Positions 1 through 8,116 of a stretch of DNA of 64,000 nt are shown here, one piece after another; the first letter of the stretch is position 1, and every line of letters begins with the position of its first letter. Made by a program: the position numbers and the translations under genes. The DNA lies in contig NZ_WNKS01000002.1 in NCBI RefSeq assembly GCF_009720655.1, positions 1-64,000 on the forward strand, given 5' to 3'. A model generated the notes under the pieces. It saw only the letters and a list, made by a program, of their open reading frames with translations. It searched no databases and was not told the DNA's origin. The stretch is from Rhodoblastus acidophilus (GTDB taxonomy: Bacteria; Pseudomonadota; Alphaproteobacteria; Rhizobiales; Beijerinckiaceae).

Positions 1-1314
1 CTCGCAACGGATTCAGACCCTTGCCAGTTTCGCCGATAACCGCGGCGGGCGCCATGTGCGGTCGTCGTACCGGTAACGAAGTTCCTGCTGCATCAGCCGC
101 TCAACCGCCAGGCCGCGACCTACGCCCGCGAAGGCATCGAGATCGACACTTCCACGCTCGCTGATTGGGTCGGCGGCTGTGTGGTCACGCTCGATCCGAT
201 CCTGATTGCGCTGAAAGCCCACGTTCTGCGCGGCGCACGCATCCATGCCGATGACACCACGGTTCCGGTGCTGGCCAAAGGCAAGACCGCGACCGGCCGG
301 CTATGGACCTACGTCCGCGACGACCGGCCGTTCGGCGGCAAGGACCCGCCGGCGGCTTTCTTCGAATACTCGCGCAACCGCGCCGGCGAACACCCGCAAC
401 AGCATCTCGCCGGTTGGAGCGGGATCATGCAGGCCGACGCCTATAACGGCTACAACCCGCTTTACGAGGCGGCGCGCAAGCCCGCGCCCATCAGGGAGGC
501 CGCCTGTTGGGCCCATTGGCGGCGCAAACTGTTCGACCACGCCAAAACGGGCAAGGCGCCGATCGCGGTCGAGGCGGTGCGCCGCATGGACCAGATCTTC
601 GCCTGCGAGCGGACGGTCACCGGCAAGCCTCCCCATGAGCGCATCGCCGTGCGAAAGGAGACCATCGCGCCGCTCGTCGAGGACTTGCGCGTCTGGCTGA
701 CCGAGCAACGCGCGAAGCTGTCGGCCAAGACCGATCTCGCCAAGGACATCAATTACGGCCTGTCGCGATGGGTCGAGTTTACGCGTTTCCTTGACTTCTG
801 GAAGGCGCTGGAGGAAGCCTTTCCGACGACGCGGCATCAGCGATGCTGGTTTCACAAATCAGGAAATGTTCTCAACAAATTGCCGAAGTCGTTTCAGCCG
901 GCGGCGCATCAGGATCTGCGCGAAATCTGGCTATCGCCCAGCCGCGCGAAGGCCGAGGCGGCGATGGAGACCTTCGCCGAGAAATATGCGCCGAAGTACA
1001 ATGACGCCGTCAAATGCCTGCTGAAGGATCGCGACGCGCTGCTGGCGTTTTTCGACTTTCCTGCAGAGCACTGGGCGCATCTGCGCACCACAAATCCTAT
1101 TGAAAGCGTATTTTCAACGGTGCGGCATCGCACCATTCGCACGAAAGGCGCTTTATCGCCGGATACCGCGCGGCTGATGGTCTTCAAGCTTGTGACGGCG
1201 GCGTCGAAGAACTGGCGTCGACTGCAAGGCCAAAATCAGTTGCCGAAAATCATCAGCGGCGTAAAGTTCTGTGATGGAATCGAAGCCGCGTCCGAAACCA
1301 AATCCGCCGCTTGA
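1..1314 (+). pseudogene. Hybrid transposase relic: IS66 TnpC body fused in frame to an IS256-family C-terminus
   Basis: A reading frame open from about position 40 (GTG candidate at 181) carries an IS66-type transposase: the segment ending STLADWVGG, then the DDE core with IHADDTTVPVL, MQADAYNGYN and ACWAHWRRKLFDH. IS66 similarity stops at SRWVEFTRFL. At about 793-798 the frame continues without interruption into an IS256/mutator-type C-terminus: FWKALEEAFP, TRHQRCWFHK, RTTNPIESVFSTVRHRT. Neither half is a complete transposase. IS66 lacks its N-terminus and its last part, and IS256 lacks its catalytic N-terminal half. The frame ends 49 bp before nikM, so this relic forms the upstream flank of the nickel operon. 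Family assignment is from remembered motifs. That the product is inactive is inferred from the missing parts. Confidence 0.85.
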
Positions 1315-1363
1315 TTCACGCCGTCACCCAGATTTCAGCATAGCTCCCAATAGGAAGACGTCC

Positions 1364-1999
1364 ATGGCGCATATTCCCGACGGCTTGCTTTCCGCTCCGG
1401 TCCTCATCGGCGGCGCGGTTCTGACCGTTGGCGGCCTGGCGCTGGATCTGCAGCGTCTGGACGAGTCCGAAATCCCCAAGACGGCGATCCTGGCTTCGAC
1501 CTTCTTCGTCGCCTCGCTGGTCGCCGTTCCCGTAGGGCCGTCGAGCGTGCATCTGCTGCTGTCCGGCCTGATGGGGCTTGTGCTGGGCCTGCGCGCCATT
1601 CCCGCCGTCTTCGTCGGGCTGTTGCTCCAGGCCGTCCTGTTCGGCTTCGGCGGCCTGACGTCGCTGGGCGTCGATCTCGTCAACATCGCCTTTCCCGGCG
1701 TGGCCGCCGCGCTGCTGGCGCGGCTCCTGCTGGCCAAGGCGCACGGTCTTGGCGCCGCGGCGATCGGCGCCGGCGTCGCCGCCTTCACCGCCTTCACCGT
1801 TGTGGGAACGGCCGCTTGCGTGTCAGCGGCGCTGGCGCTGTCCTCGGCGGATTATCTGCCGAGCCTGCGCGTGATCGCTCTGACTTACATTCCGTTGGCG
1901 CTGGTCGAGGCGGTGATCACCGGTTTCGTCATCGCCTATCTCAAGCGCGTGAAACCGGAAAGCCTTGGCTTGACCGCTCAGCCGGAGGGCGCGGCGTGA
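1364..1999 (+). CDS. nikM: NikM, substrate-specific (S) component of a nickel ECF transporter
   Basis: A 211-residue polytopic membrane protein of the CbiM/NikM family, the metal-binding core of an energy-coupling-factor importer. It starts M-A-H-I-P-D. In this family the free N-terminus and the adjacent His form the metal site together with a conserved internal His, here probably H63 in GPSSVHLLL. Removal of the initiator Met before Ala would place His at position 2 of the mature protein. An AGGAAG Shine-Dalgarno lies 6 nt upstream of the ATG. The stop overlaps the GTG of nikL. Nickel rather than cobalt specificity is inferred from nikL in place of cbiN and from the convergent nikR. Its own promoter region has been replaced by transposon sequence. 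Confidence 0.9.
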   Translation: MAHIPDGLLSAPVLIGGAVLTVGGLALDLQRLDESEIPKTAILASTFFVASLVAVPVGPSSVHLLLSGLMGLVLGLRAIPAVFVGLLLQAVLFGFGGLTSLGVDLVNIAFPGVAAALLARLLLAKAHGLGAAAIGAGVAAFTAFTVVGTAACVSAALALSSADYLPSLRVIALTYIPLALVEAVITGFVIAYLKRVKPESLGLTAQPEGAA

Positions 2000-2604
2000 A
2001 ACGGGTTTTTCCGGTTTGCGCTTTGCTGCTCGCGCTGGCGGCGCCCGACCCCGCCTGCGCGCATCACCTAAAACTGTTCCTCACCGTCGAGGACGGCGCG
2101 CTCGGCGGCTACGCCTTTTTTGTCGGCGGCGGTCGGCCGGAAGGGTCCACGGTCATCGTCAAGGACAGCGGCGGCCATGAAATCTACCGCGGCAAGACCG
2201 ACGACCACGGCGCCTTCCGCTGGACGCCGCCCGTCGCCGCGGATTATGCGGTGACGGTCGATGCGGGCGACGGCCATTGGGTCGAGGGTTTCTTGGCGGC
2301 CGACAGATTAGGCGCTCCCGCCGCAACGCCAACGCCCGCGACCGCTCTGCCGACCCCGAGCGCGCCCAAGCCGGACGCCAGCGCCTGCGCGCAACCCGAT
2401 TCCGCCGCCCTGGCGAGCCTGGTCGAGGCGCAGGTGGACAGAGCCGTGGCGCGCCAGCTGCGCCCGCTGATCGAATCCTATACGCTTGCCGAGGGCCGGG
2501 TGCGGCTGAACGATGTCATGGGCGGGATCGGCATGATCGTGGGTTTGGCGGGCATGGGGCTCTGGGGTCTGGCGCGCCGCCGCAAGGCCTCCGACCGTGA
2601 CTGA
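1996..2604 (+). CDS. nikL: NikL, accessory periplasmic component of the nickel ECF transporter
   Basis: A 202-residue protein with an N-terminal hydrophobic signal (residues 1-22), a periplasmic domain of about 150 residues and a C-terminal membrane helix (about 178-195) followed by a basic RRRK stop-transfer. The mature protein would begin HHLKLF, putting a His-His pair at the free N-terminus, consistent with a metal-chaperoning role. The middle has a proline/alanine/threonine-rich linker. NikL proteins are additional components found only in nickel-type NikMLQO systems, where NikM lacks a CbiN partner. The GTG start overlaps the nikM stop (GTGA), which implies translational coupling. The 3' end overlaps nikQ by 8 nt. 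The exact biochemical role in the family is not settled. Confidence 0.8.
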   Translation: MKRVFPVCALLLALAAPDPACAHHLKLFLTVEDGALGGYAFFVGGGRPEGSTVIVKDSGGHEIYRGKTDDHGAFRWTPPVAADYAVTVDAGDGHWVEGFLAADRLGAPAATPTPATALPTPSAPKPDASACAQPDSAALASLVEAQVDRAVARQLRPLIESYTLAEGRVRLNDVMGGIGMIVGLAGMGLWGLARRRKASDRD

Positions 2605-3361
2605 AACGCTCTATTGCCGCGACGAGGCGGATGCGCGCCCCCGGCTGGACCGTTTTGACGCGCGCACGAGGATCGTGACGGCGTTGGCCCTGATCGTCGC
2701 CGCCTTGGTCGTGCGCTCGCCATTTGTCTTGATGGCCGGCCTCGCAGGGCTTGTGGCGTTCGCGTGGTTTTGCGAGCTGCGCGCCAAGGAAATCGCCGGA
2801 CGTCTCCTCCATGCCGAAGGATTTTTACTGGTCCTGTTGATCCTGCTGCCGCTGACCGTTCCCGGTCCCGCCGCTTTGTCGCTCGGCCCCGTAGAGCTTT
2901 CCGCCCCCGGTCTCGATCGCGCGCTCAAAATCTTTTTGCGCGTAAACTTTTCGGCGCTGGCGGTGCTGATCCTGCTGGCCGGGATGGAGCCGGTGCGGTT
3001 CGGACATGCTCTGGCGGGGCTGGGCGTCCCGGAAAAACTCGCGCATCTGCTGCTGTTCGCCGCGCGCTGGGTGGCTCTGATCAAGGAAGAGGGTTTACGC
3101 CTTCACGACGCAATGCGCGCGCGCGCGTTCAAGGCGTCCACCTCGCTGCACACGTTTCGCACGCTCGGCTTTTTTTGCGGCCAGTTGCTGGTGCGCGCCC
3201 TGGAGCGCGCCGAGCGGATTGACGAAGCCATGCGCTGCCGGGGTTTTGCCGGGCGTTTCGTCCTCGCCGCCGAGGAGCGGCCGGGCCGCAGCGACGGCCT
3301 TTTCGCCGCCGGCGCCGCCGTCGCGATCATCGCAGCCGTTGCGCTGGACCGGCTGACATGA
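2597..3361 (+). CDS. nikQ: NikQ, transmembrane (T) component of the nickel ECF transporter
   Basis: A 254-residue CbiQ/EcfT-family membrane protein that couples ATP hydrolysis by NikO to movement of NikM. Several hydrophobic segments lie in the first 120 residues. Two arginine-rich coupling-helix motifs follow (RARAFKAS and [10 protein letters not shown]), matching the paired A-R-G signatures of T components. It starts with GTG inside nikL and ends overlapping the nikO ATG by 4 nt (ATGA), so the four genes form one tightly coupled operon. A paralogue, cbiQ, lies about 4 kb downstream in the cobalt system. Confidence 0.88.
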   Translation: MTETLYCRDEADARPRLDRFDARTRIVTALALIVAALVVRSPFVLMAGLAGLVAFAWFCELRAKEIAGRLLHAEGFLLVLLILLPLTVPGPAALSLGPVELSAPGLDRALKIFLRVNFSALAVLILLAGMEPVRFGHALAGLGVPEKLAHLLLFAARWVALIKEEGLRLHDAMRARAFKASTSLHTFRTLGFFCGQLLVRALERAERIDEAMRCRGFAGRFVLAAEERPGRSDGLFAAGAAVAIIAAVALDRLT

Positions 3362-4095
3362 GCCTGCTGTTTAAGCTCGACTCGATCTGCGTCTCACGCG
3401 GCGGTCGCCTCGTGCTCAATGAGGCGTCGATGGAGCTAGCCGCCGGCGAGCGGCTCGCCATCGCCGGCGCCAATGGCGCGGGCAAGACGACGCTGTTGCG
3501 CACGCTGGTGGGGCTGGAAAAACCAAGCGCGGGACGTTTGAACGCCTTCGGCCAAGAATGCCGCGTCGAAAAAGACTTTCGCGCCGTGCGCGCCCGCGCG
3601 GGGTTTTTGTTCCAGGATCCCGACGACCAGTTGTTTTCGCCGACCGTGATCGAGGATGTCGCGTTCGGGCCGCTCAACCTTGGCCTCTCGCAGCTGGACG
3701 CCCTGCGCCGCGCCGAGGACACACTGGCCAGCCTGGGCCTGACCCCTTTGTCGCGGCGCATCACCCATCGCTTGTCCGGCGGCGAGAAGCGCCTCGTCGC
3801 GCTGGCGAGCGTCATGGCGATGCGCCCCGACATCCTGCTGCTCGACGAACCCACCAACGCGCTGGACGAAGCCCACCGCGCCAGGCTGATCGAAATTTTG
3901 GCGGCGCTCGACGTGGCCATGGTCATCGTCAGCCACGACCAGGATTTTCTGGCGCGGCTGACCACCCGCGCTTTGTTACTGGCGGAGGGACGACTCGGAC
4001 GCACGGTGCTGCACCGGCACGTCCACACCCACGATCATCTGCACATCCACGGCGCCGACGACGATCACGTCCATCCGCACGCCAAGGCGACCTGA
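3358..4095 (+). CDS. nikO: NikO, ATPase (A) component of the nickel ECF transporter, with His-rich tail
   Basis: A 245-residue ABC ATPase. It has Walker A GANGAGKT (37-44), a Q-loop in [13 protein letters not shown], signature [12 protein letters not shown], Walker [13 protein letters not shown] and a switch His in IVSHDQD. This is the CbiO/EcfA-type cytoplasmic motor for NikMLQ. After the normal domain end there is an unusual tail of about 25 residues with ten His, in patterns such as [14 protein letters not shown] and DDDHVHPH. It probably binds nickel at the cytoplasmic face. It ends 5 bp from the end of the convergent nikR gene, whose product also has a His-rich tail. Confidence 0.9.
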   Translation: MSLLFKLDSICVSRGGRLVLNEASMELAAGERLAIAGANGAGKTTLLRTLVGLEKPSAGRLNAFGQECRVEKDFRAVRARAGFLFQDPDDQLFSPTVIEDVAFGPLNLGLSQLDALRRAEDTLASLGLTPLSRRITHRLSGGEKRLVALASVMAMRPDILLLDEPTNALDEAHRARLIEILAALDVAMVIVSHDQDFLARLTTRALLLAEGRLGRTVLHRHVHTHDHLHIHGADDDHVHPHAKAT

Positions 4096-4100
4096 GGGCG

Positions 4101-4574
4101 TCAGCCCGCCTCGCGCACATGGGCGTGGCTGTGCGGATGGGAATGCGCGCCGCCATGGGGATGGCTCTCGTTCGAAACATCGACGGGTATGACCATCAGC
4201 TGTCCGTGACGCACGCCGCGCTCGGCGATCACATGTTCGGCGAAATGCCGGACTTCGCCGCTTCCGCCGCGTAAAACCGCGACCTCCAGACAGGAATCGT
4301 GATCGAGATGGACGTGCAGCGTCGTCACGGACAAGTCGTGGTGATCATGCTGCGCGTTGGCCAGCCGTTTCGCCAGCGCCCGGGTTTCGTGATCATAGAC
4401 ATAGACCAGGGCGGCGACGCAGGCGCCCTTGGCGTGTTCGGCGGACCACTGGCTCAGACCGGCGCGGGCGAGGTCGCGCAGGGTTTCCGAGCGGTTCTGA
4501 TAGCCCTTTTCACGCTGGAACCGGTCGAGTTCCTCGACAAGATCGTCATCGAGCGTCACCGTAATCCTCTGCAT
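4101..4574 (-). CDS. nikR: NikR, nickel-responsive transcriptional regulator
   Basis: A 157-residue regulator with an N-terminal ribbon-helix-helix DNA-binding domain ([30 protein letters not shown]) and a C-terminal ACT-like nickel-binding domain. The high-affinity Ni ligands of E. coli NikR fall at identical numbers here: H76, H87, H89 and C95 within [21 protein letters not shown]. The protein ends in an extra His-rich tail ([16 protein letters not shown]) not needed for the fold. It converges on nikO, so it most likely represses nikMLQO and perhaps itself. A dyad overlapping its start codon is annotated separately. Confidence 0.95.
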   Translation of the reverse strand: MQRITVTLDDDLVEELDRFQREKGYQNRSETLRDLARAGLSQWSAEHAKGACVAALVYVYDHETRALAKRLANAQHDHHDLSVTTLHVHLDHDSCLEVAVLRGGSGEVRHFAEHVIAERGVRHGQLMVIPVDVSNESHPHGGAHSHPHSHAHVREAG

Positions 4575-4616
4575 GCCTGTCTCCTGCCCCTGTTCTCAGG
4601 ACAGGTTAAAGCATGC
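4571..4616. promoter_or_regulatory. Inverted-repeat cluster at the nikR start, candidate autoregulatory operator
   Basis: Two GCATGC palindromes (4571-4576 and 4611-4616) flank an inverted pair CCTGTC (4576-4581) and GACAGG (4600-4605). A smaller dyad CCTG..CAGG lies at 4589-4600. The block covers the nikR start codon and leader. Spaced dyads with a spacer of about 16-18 bp suit a tetrameric NikR, but the sequence does not match the E. coli GTATGA half-site and I saw no copy before nikM. Function is inference. Confidence 0.3.
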
Positions 4617-4711
4617 GTTCGACGCGGGTAAGCGTTCACGCACGTCGCGTCACACATTTCCAAACGAAGAAGAGCCGATGGCCTTTCGGCGGGCGCTCGT
4701 CTGACCAAGGC

Positions 4712-5805
4712 TCAGAAATTCATAGTCGTGCGCACGCCGAACACGGCGGCGTCCTTGACGCGCGCGCCATTGACGGCGACGCCCCCGCCGGGGCTGAAGA
4801 TATATTGGAAGTCCGGGCTGGATGCTCCAGCCCGGAACGATTTGCGCCTGATAGGTCAGCTCCAGCGCCGCCTCCGCTCTGCGCAACACGGCCTCGCCCG
4901 AGTCGAGATCGAAGCCGCGCGCGACATCGGAGACATGGGCATAGGCCAAGCCGACGCCAAACGCGTCGTCCGACCGCCCCGGAACGAGGCCGGAGAAGCT
5001 CAACCCGCCATCGATATAAAAATCGATGGTGTTACGATCGTTTGGCGCACCCGCGACGCGCAAGAAGAGCGCCGCGCCCTTGGCGGCGTCCTCGCCGGAG
5101 CCCAACTTCCAGATTTGCTGATCCAGAACACTATAAAAACCCCAGTCACCTTTCAGCACGGCGCCAACGCCGCTAGCGGAGAGGCTGATCGGCACGCCAA
5201 GGCGTCGTAGCGCAAATGGTTGAAGTTGCGAAAGCTCTGGAACGCGCCGACCTTGATCGACCCTGCCAGCGCCTTGTCATCCTTGCCCTGGTTGTAACGG
5301 TATTGCACTTCCTGCATGACCAGCGGCGGGTTCTGCAAAGGGAAGTTCGTTCCGTACCGGTTGCAGATCTGCGGATCCTGATCGCATTGGCCGGCGGGAT
5401 TGCCGTTGAACACCGCGACGAGCACGTTGAGAGGATCGCTGTCATTGCCGAGTTTGACGCGCACGCCGGGCGTGGCGAGCGGATAGCCGAGGCCGCCGCC
5501 CGGCAAGTTGACGCCGGTGAAGGCCGGCCATCGTAGATGGCCCCTTGGCGCAGACCGCCCGAGACATTGCCGAGACCTTCGCCAATGTAGTTGAGCTGGA
5601 CGAAAACGCCCTTGTCCTAGAGGTACTTTTTTGCGTCCGTGATCGGCGCCGATCCAGGGATGCTGTTGAGCAGCGACGGCAGTGCGTCCGCAGCGGGTTC
5701 GACGGGCTTGGCGTCTTCTGCGGCCAGCGCCGGCGCTGCCGCAATCAGAGCCAGCCAGCTCAGCCGAATCTTCTGTTTCGTCAGGTTCAGCCGTGCCCGC
5801 GCCAT
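4712..5805 (-). pseudogene. Carbohydrate-selective porin (OprB family), inactivated
   Basis: The start and signal peptide are intact (MARARLNLTKQKIRL through PALAAEDAKP). The reading frame then meets an in-frame TAG at about 5618, after DAKKYL; it reads as a GAG-to-TAG change because DKGVFVQLNYIGEGLGNVS continues in the same frame. The frame shifts near 5530 (into FTGVNLPGGGLGYPL), near 5190 (into PISLSASGVGAVLKGDWG) and near 4805. The last frame ends GVRTTMNF-stop, a typical outer-membrane barrel end with terminal Phe. One nonsense and three frameshift lesions in an otherwise clean region argue for real decay rather than sequencing error. It formerly encoded an outer-membrane sugar or solute channel. 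Confidence 0.8.
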
Positions 5806-6161
5806 GTGCTGTTGCTCCGAAATAGCCGCCCGGCGACTGACAACGCCACCGACCGTTGTTATGAATTTTTAAGTAAACGCTCATACTGGCGCAACGCGTA
5901 ATCAGTCGCTTGGCCTGAGAGTGAGCGCAAGAATATATGAACTATGTCAAAAATACGTCGCAGACGCCGGCCTCTCCGATCAAGGCCTGCGCGCGTTAAG
6001 CGGCAACAACGAGCGCCAAAGCTTCCCAAGCGTTCCACGCCGACCGGTCAAGCAACGCTTGCGTGTCTGCACGGACGTGGACAAGGGGCCTGCCTCACGC
6101 CTAGGACCGCAAGTACTCGACTTCATTGACATGAGCCGAACCCTGAAGCAAAGCAGGAGAG
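5806..6161. other. Intergenic stretch between the dead porin and the cobalamin riboswitch
   Basis: About 360 bp with no convincing gene on either strand. It should hold the old porin promoter (minus strand) and the cbi promoter (plus strand). A TTGACA at 6126-6131 is a possible -35 element for the riboswitch transcript, but I could not find a good -10. Short open frames here lack typical codon bias. Confidence 0.5.
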
Positions 6162-6181
6162 GTCTGGACATGCGTCCAGAC
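6162..6181. other. Perfect 8-bp stem-loop just upstream of the riboswitch
   Basis: GTCTGGAC (6162-6169) and GTCCAGAC (6174-6181) form a perfect hairpin with a 4-nt loop, 7 nt before the first riboswitch stem. It could be an operator near the cbi promoter or a 5' stabilising hairpin. It has no T-run, so it is not a terminator. Confidence 0.45.
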
Positions 6182-6188
6182 GAGATGA

Positions 6189-6388
6189 TGACGGTTCCGC
6201 GCGGGATCAGACCCGCCGGTGAAAAGGGAACGCGGTGAAAAGCCGTGGCTGTCCCCGCAACTGTAAGCGGCGAGAAATCGGTTCTGGATCGTCCGCGATC
6301 CGCCACTGGCGTGTTTCCCTCTCCTCCAGGGAAAATCGCCGGGAAGGCTGGCCGAGATTGGACCCGTAAGCCAGGAGACCTGCCGTCA
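6189..6388 (+). promoter_or_regulatory. Cobalamin (AdoCbl) riboswitch upstream of cbiMNQO
   Basis: A full aptamer is visible. P1 is formed by TGACGG (6189-6194) and CCGTCA (6383-6388). The conserved core runs through GGTGAAAAGCCGTGG, then CCCCGCAACTGTAAGCGG, the GCCACTG element near 6302, GGGAAGG near 6340, and the B12-box end AAGCCAGGAGACCTGCC. It precedes cbiM by 57 nt. The expected action is that adenosylcobalamin binding switches off cobalt uptake, since cobalt is needed only when B12 is short. Confidence 0.95.
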
Positions 6389-6403
6389 CAAAGGTGCGGT
6401 CAA

Positions 6404-6443
6404 CCCGGACGGGGCGCTCCGGGCGCGCGTTTATGGAGGTGAG
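6404..6443 (+). promoter_or_regulatory. Riboswitch expression platform hairpin and cbiM ribosome-binding site
   Basis: CCCGGA (6404-6409) pairs perfectly with TCCGGG (6418-6423) around a GC-rich loop, just downstream of the aptamer. The strong Shine-Dalgarno GGAGGTGAG follows at 6435-6443, before ATG 6446. There is no U-run, so control of translation initiation seems more likely than transcription termination. The loop could kiss an aptamer loop as in known B12 riboswitches; that is inference. Confidence 0.55.
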
Positions 6444-6445
6444 AC

Positions 6446-7114
6446 ATGCATATCATGGAAGGTTTCCTGCCCGTCGGCCATGCGGTCGGCTGGTTCGCGG
6501 CTTCGACGCCCTTCGTGGTCGCGGGTGGCGTTTCCCTACGCAGGATTTTGCGCAAGGCGCCCGAGACGCGGCTCAACCTGGCCGCGGCAGGCGCCTTCGC
6601 CTTCGTGCTGTCAGCCCTAAAACTGCCGAGCGTCACCGGCTCCTGCTCACATCCGACCGGCGTCGGCCTCGGCGCCGTCATTTTCGGTCCGTCGGTCATG
6701 GCCGTGCTCGGAACGATCATTCTGCTGTTCCAGGCGCTGCTGCTGGCGCATGGCGGCCTCACCACGCTCGGCGCCAATGTCTTCTCCATGGCGATTGTCG
6801 GCCCCTGGACCAGCTTCGCCATCTGGAAGGCGTTGCGCGGCCTCGGCGCCTCAATCGCCATTTCCGTTTTCTTCGCCGCGGCGTTGGGAGATATCGCGAC
6901 CTATGCCACAACCGCGATGCAGCTGGCTTTTGCCTATCCCGACAGCGAAACGGGTTTTGTCGGCGCGCTGGTCAAGTTCGGCGGCATTTTCGCCGTGACG
7001 CAGATCCCGCTCGCCATCGCCGAGGGCTTGTTGACCGTGGTGGCGCTGAACGCCCTGTCGGGGCGCGCCGGCCAGGCCAATGAGGTCGCCGTTTTGTCCG
7101 GGGAGGCGCGCTGA
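6446..7114 (+). CDS. cbiM: CbiM, substrate-specific component of the cobalt ECF transporter
   Basis: A 222-residue polytopic membrane protein beginning MHIMEGFLP, the canonical CbiM N-terminus in which Met1 amine and His2 take part in Co(II) binding. The second conserved His lies in SCSHPTGVG (H69). Cobalt specificity is supported by the preceding cobalamin riboswitch and the following cbiN. The stop overlaps the cbiN ATG by one base. It differs clearly from the nikM paralogue at 1.4 kb, which starts M-A-H and has a NikL partner. Confidence 0.95.
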   Translation: MHIMEGFLPVGHAVGWFAASTPFVVAGGVSLRRILRKAPETRLNLAAAGAFAFVLSALKLPSVTGSCSHPTGVGLGAVIFGPSVMAVLGTIILLFQALLLAHGGLTTLGANVFSMAIVGPWTSFAIWKALRGLGASIAISVFFAAALGDIATYATTAMQLAFAYPDSETGFVGALVKFGGIFAVTQIPLAIAEGLLTVVALNALSGRAGQANEVAVLSGEAR

Positions 7115-7404
7115 TGTCGCCCAAGGTCCGCACGATCCTGATGCTCGCCGCCGCCGCCGCGCTGATCGCGGCCCCTCTGGTCATTCCCGGCCTCGGCGGA
7201 GATTTCAAGGGCTCCGACGACAAGGCCGTCGAAGCGATCGCCGAACTGGCGCCCGGCTACAAGCCATGGTTCGAATCGCTGTGGAAGCCGCCGTCCGACG
7301 AAGTTCAAAGTCTGCTGTTTTCGCTGCAGGCCGCCATCGGGGCGGGATTTCTCGGCTATGTGATCGGGCGCCGTTCGACGCGCAAAAATGTCGCCGATCG
7401 ATAG
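7114..7404 (+). CDS. cbiN: CbiN, auxiliary component of the cobalt ECF transporter
   Basis: A 96-residue protein with two membrane helices (about 8-27 and 68-85) joined by a periplasmic loop containing APGYKPWFESLWKPPSDE, the typical CbiN loop. CbiN associates with CbiM and is needed for metal loading. It overlaps both neighbours (cbiM by 1 nt, cbiQ by 17 nt). Confidence 0.92.
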   Translation: MSPKVRTILMLAAAAALIAAPLVIPGLGGDFKGSDDKAVEAIAELAPGYKPWFESLWKPPSDEVQSLLFSLQAAIGAGFLGYVIGRRSTRKNVADR

Positions 7405-8116
7405 AGAGGCGCATCTCAACCGCTGGCGCCAAAAACCGCTCGTCGAGAAGCTCCTGCTCGCTCTGGGCATGATGCTGCTGGCCTTGGCGCTCAAACCCTG
7501 GCCGGCGGCGGCGCTGATTACAGCCGTGATGACGGGGGCGACGCTCATCGGCGCGCGGGTTTCGCCGCGCGTCTGGCTCGCCTGCGCGACCGCGCCGCTC
7601 GGCTTCCTGACCGTAGGCGTCGTTTCGCTGGTCCTTCGCATCGAGCTCAACGGCGTCAGCCTCGCGCCGGGCGGGATCGAGGCCGCCGGTTCCCTCGCGG
7701 CGCGGTCGGCCGCCGGCGTGACCTGCCTGCTGTTTCTCGCCCTCACCACGCCGACTTGCGACCTGCTCGCCGGCGCGCGCCGCGTCGGCGTCCCTGCGGA
7801 AATCATCGAGGTCGCTTTGCTCATGTACCGTTTCCTGTTTATCCTGGCGGACGAGGTGTCCGCGATGGATGCGGCGCAGGCCGCTCGGCTCGGCCACGCC
7901 AGCAAGGGAAGGCGCCTGCGATCTCTTGGCCTCGTCGCCGCCAATTTGTTGCCGCGCGCGCTCGACCGGGCGCGCCGAATGGAGATCGGCCTCGCCGCGC
8001 GGGGCTGGCGCGGCGAGATGCGCGTCCTGTCCGACCGGCCGGGCACGACCCTGCGCGGCGTGAGCGAGGTCGCGGCCGTGCTGTGCGCTACGGCGTTTTT
8101 GGGGATTTTCGCATGA
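7388..8116 (+). CDS. cbiQ: CbiQ, transmembrane component of the cobalt ECF transporter
   Basis: A 242-residue EcfT-family membrane protein. Hydrophobic helices occupy the first 120 residues, followed by coupling motifs in AAQAARLGHASKGRR and GLAARGWRGEMR, the Ala-Arg-Gly signature that contacts the ATPase dimer. It starts inside cbiN and overlaps the cbiO ATG by 4 nt. Confidence 0.92.
   Translation: MSPIDREAHLNRWRQKPLVEKLLLALGMMLLALALKPWPAAALITAVMTGATLIGARVSPRVWLACATAPLGFLTVGVVSLVLRIELNGVSLAPGGIEAAGSLAARSAAGVTCLLFLALTTPTCDLLAGARRVGVPAEIIEVALLMYRFLFILADEVSAMDAAQAARLGHASKGRRLRSLGLVAANLLPRALDRARRMEIGLAARGWRGEMRVLSDRPGTTLRGVSEVAAVLCATAFLGIFA

Noticed and set aside
5921-6238. A 105-codon frame between the dead porin and the cobalamin riboswitch.
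   Set aside because: It runs into the riboswitch aptamer, has no ribosome-binding site and resembles no protein.
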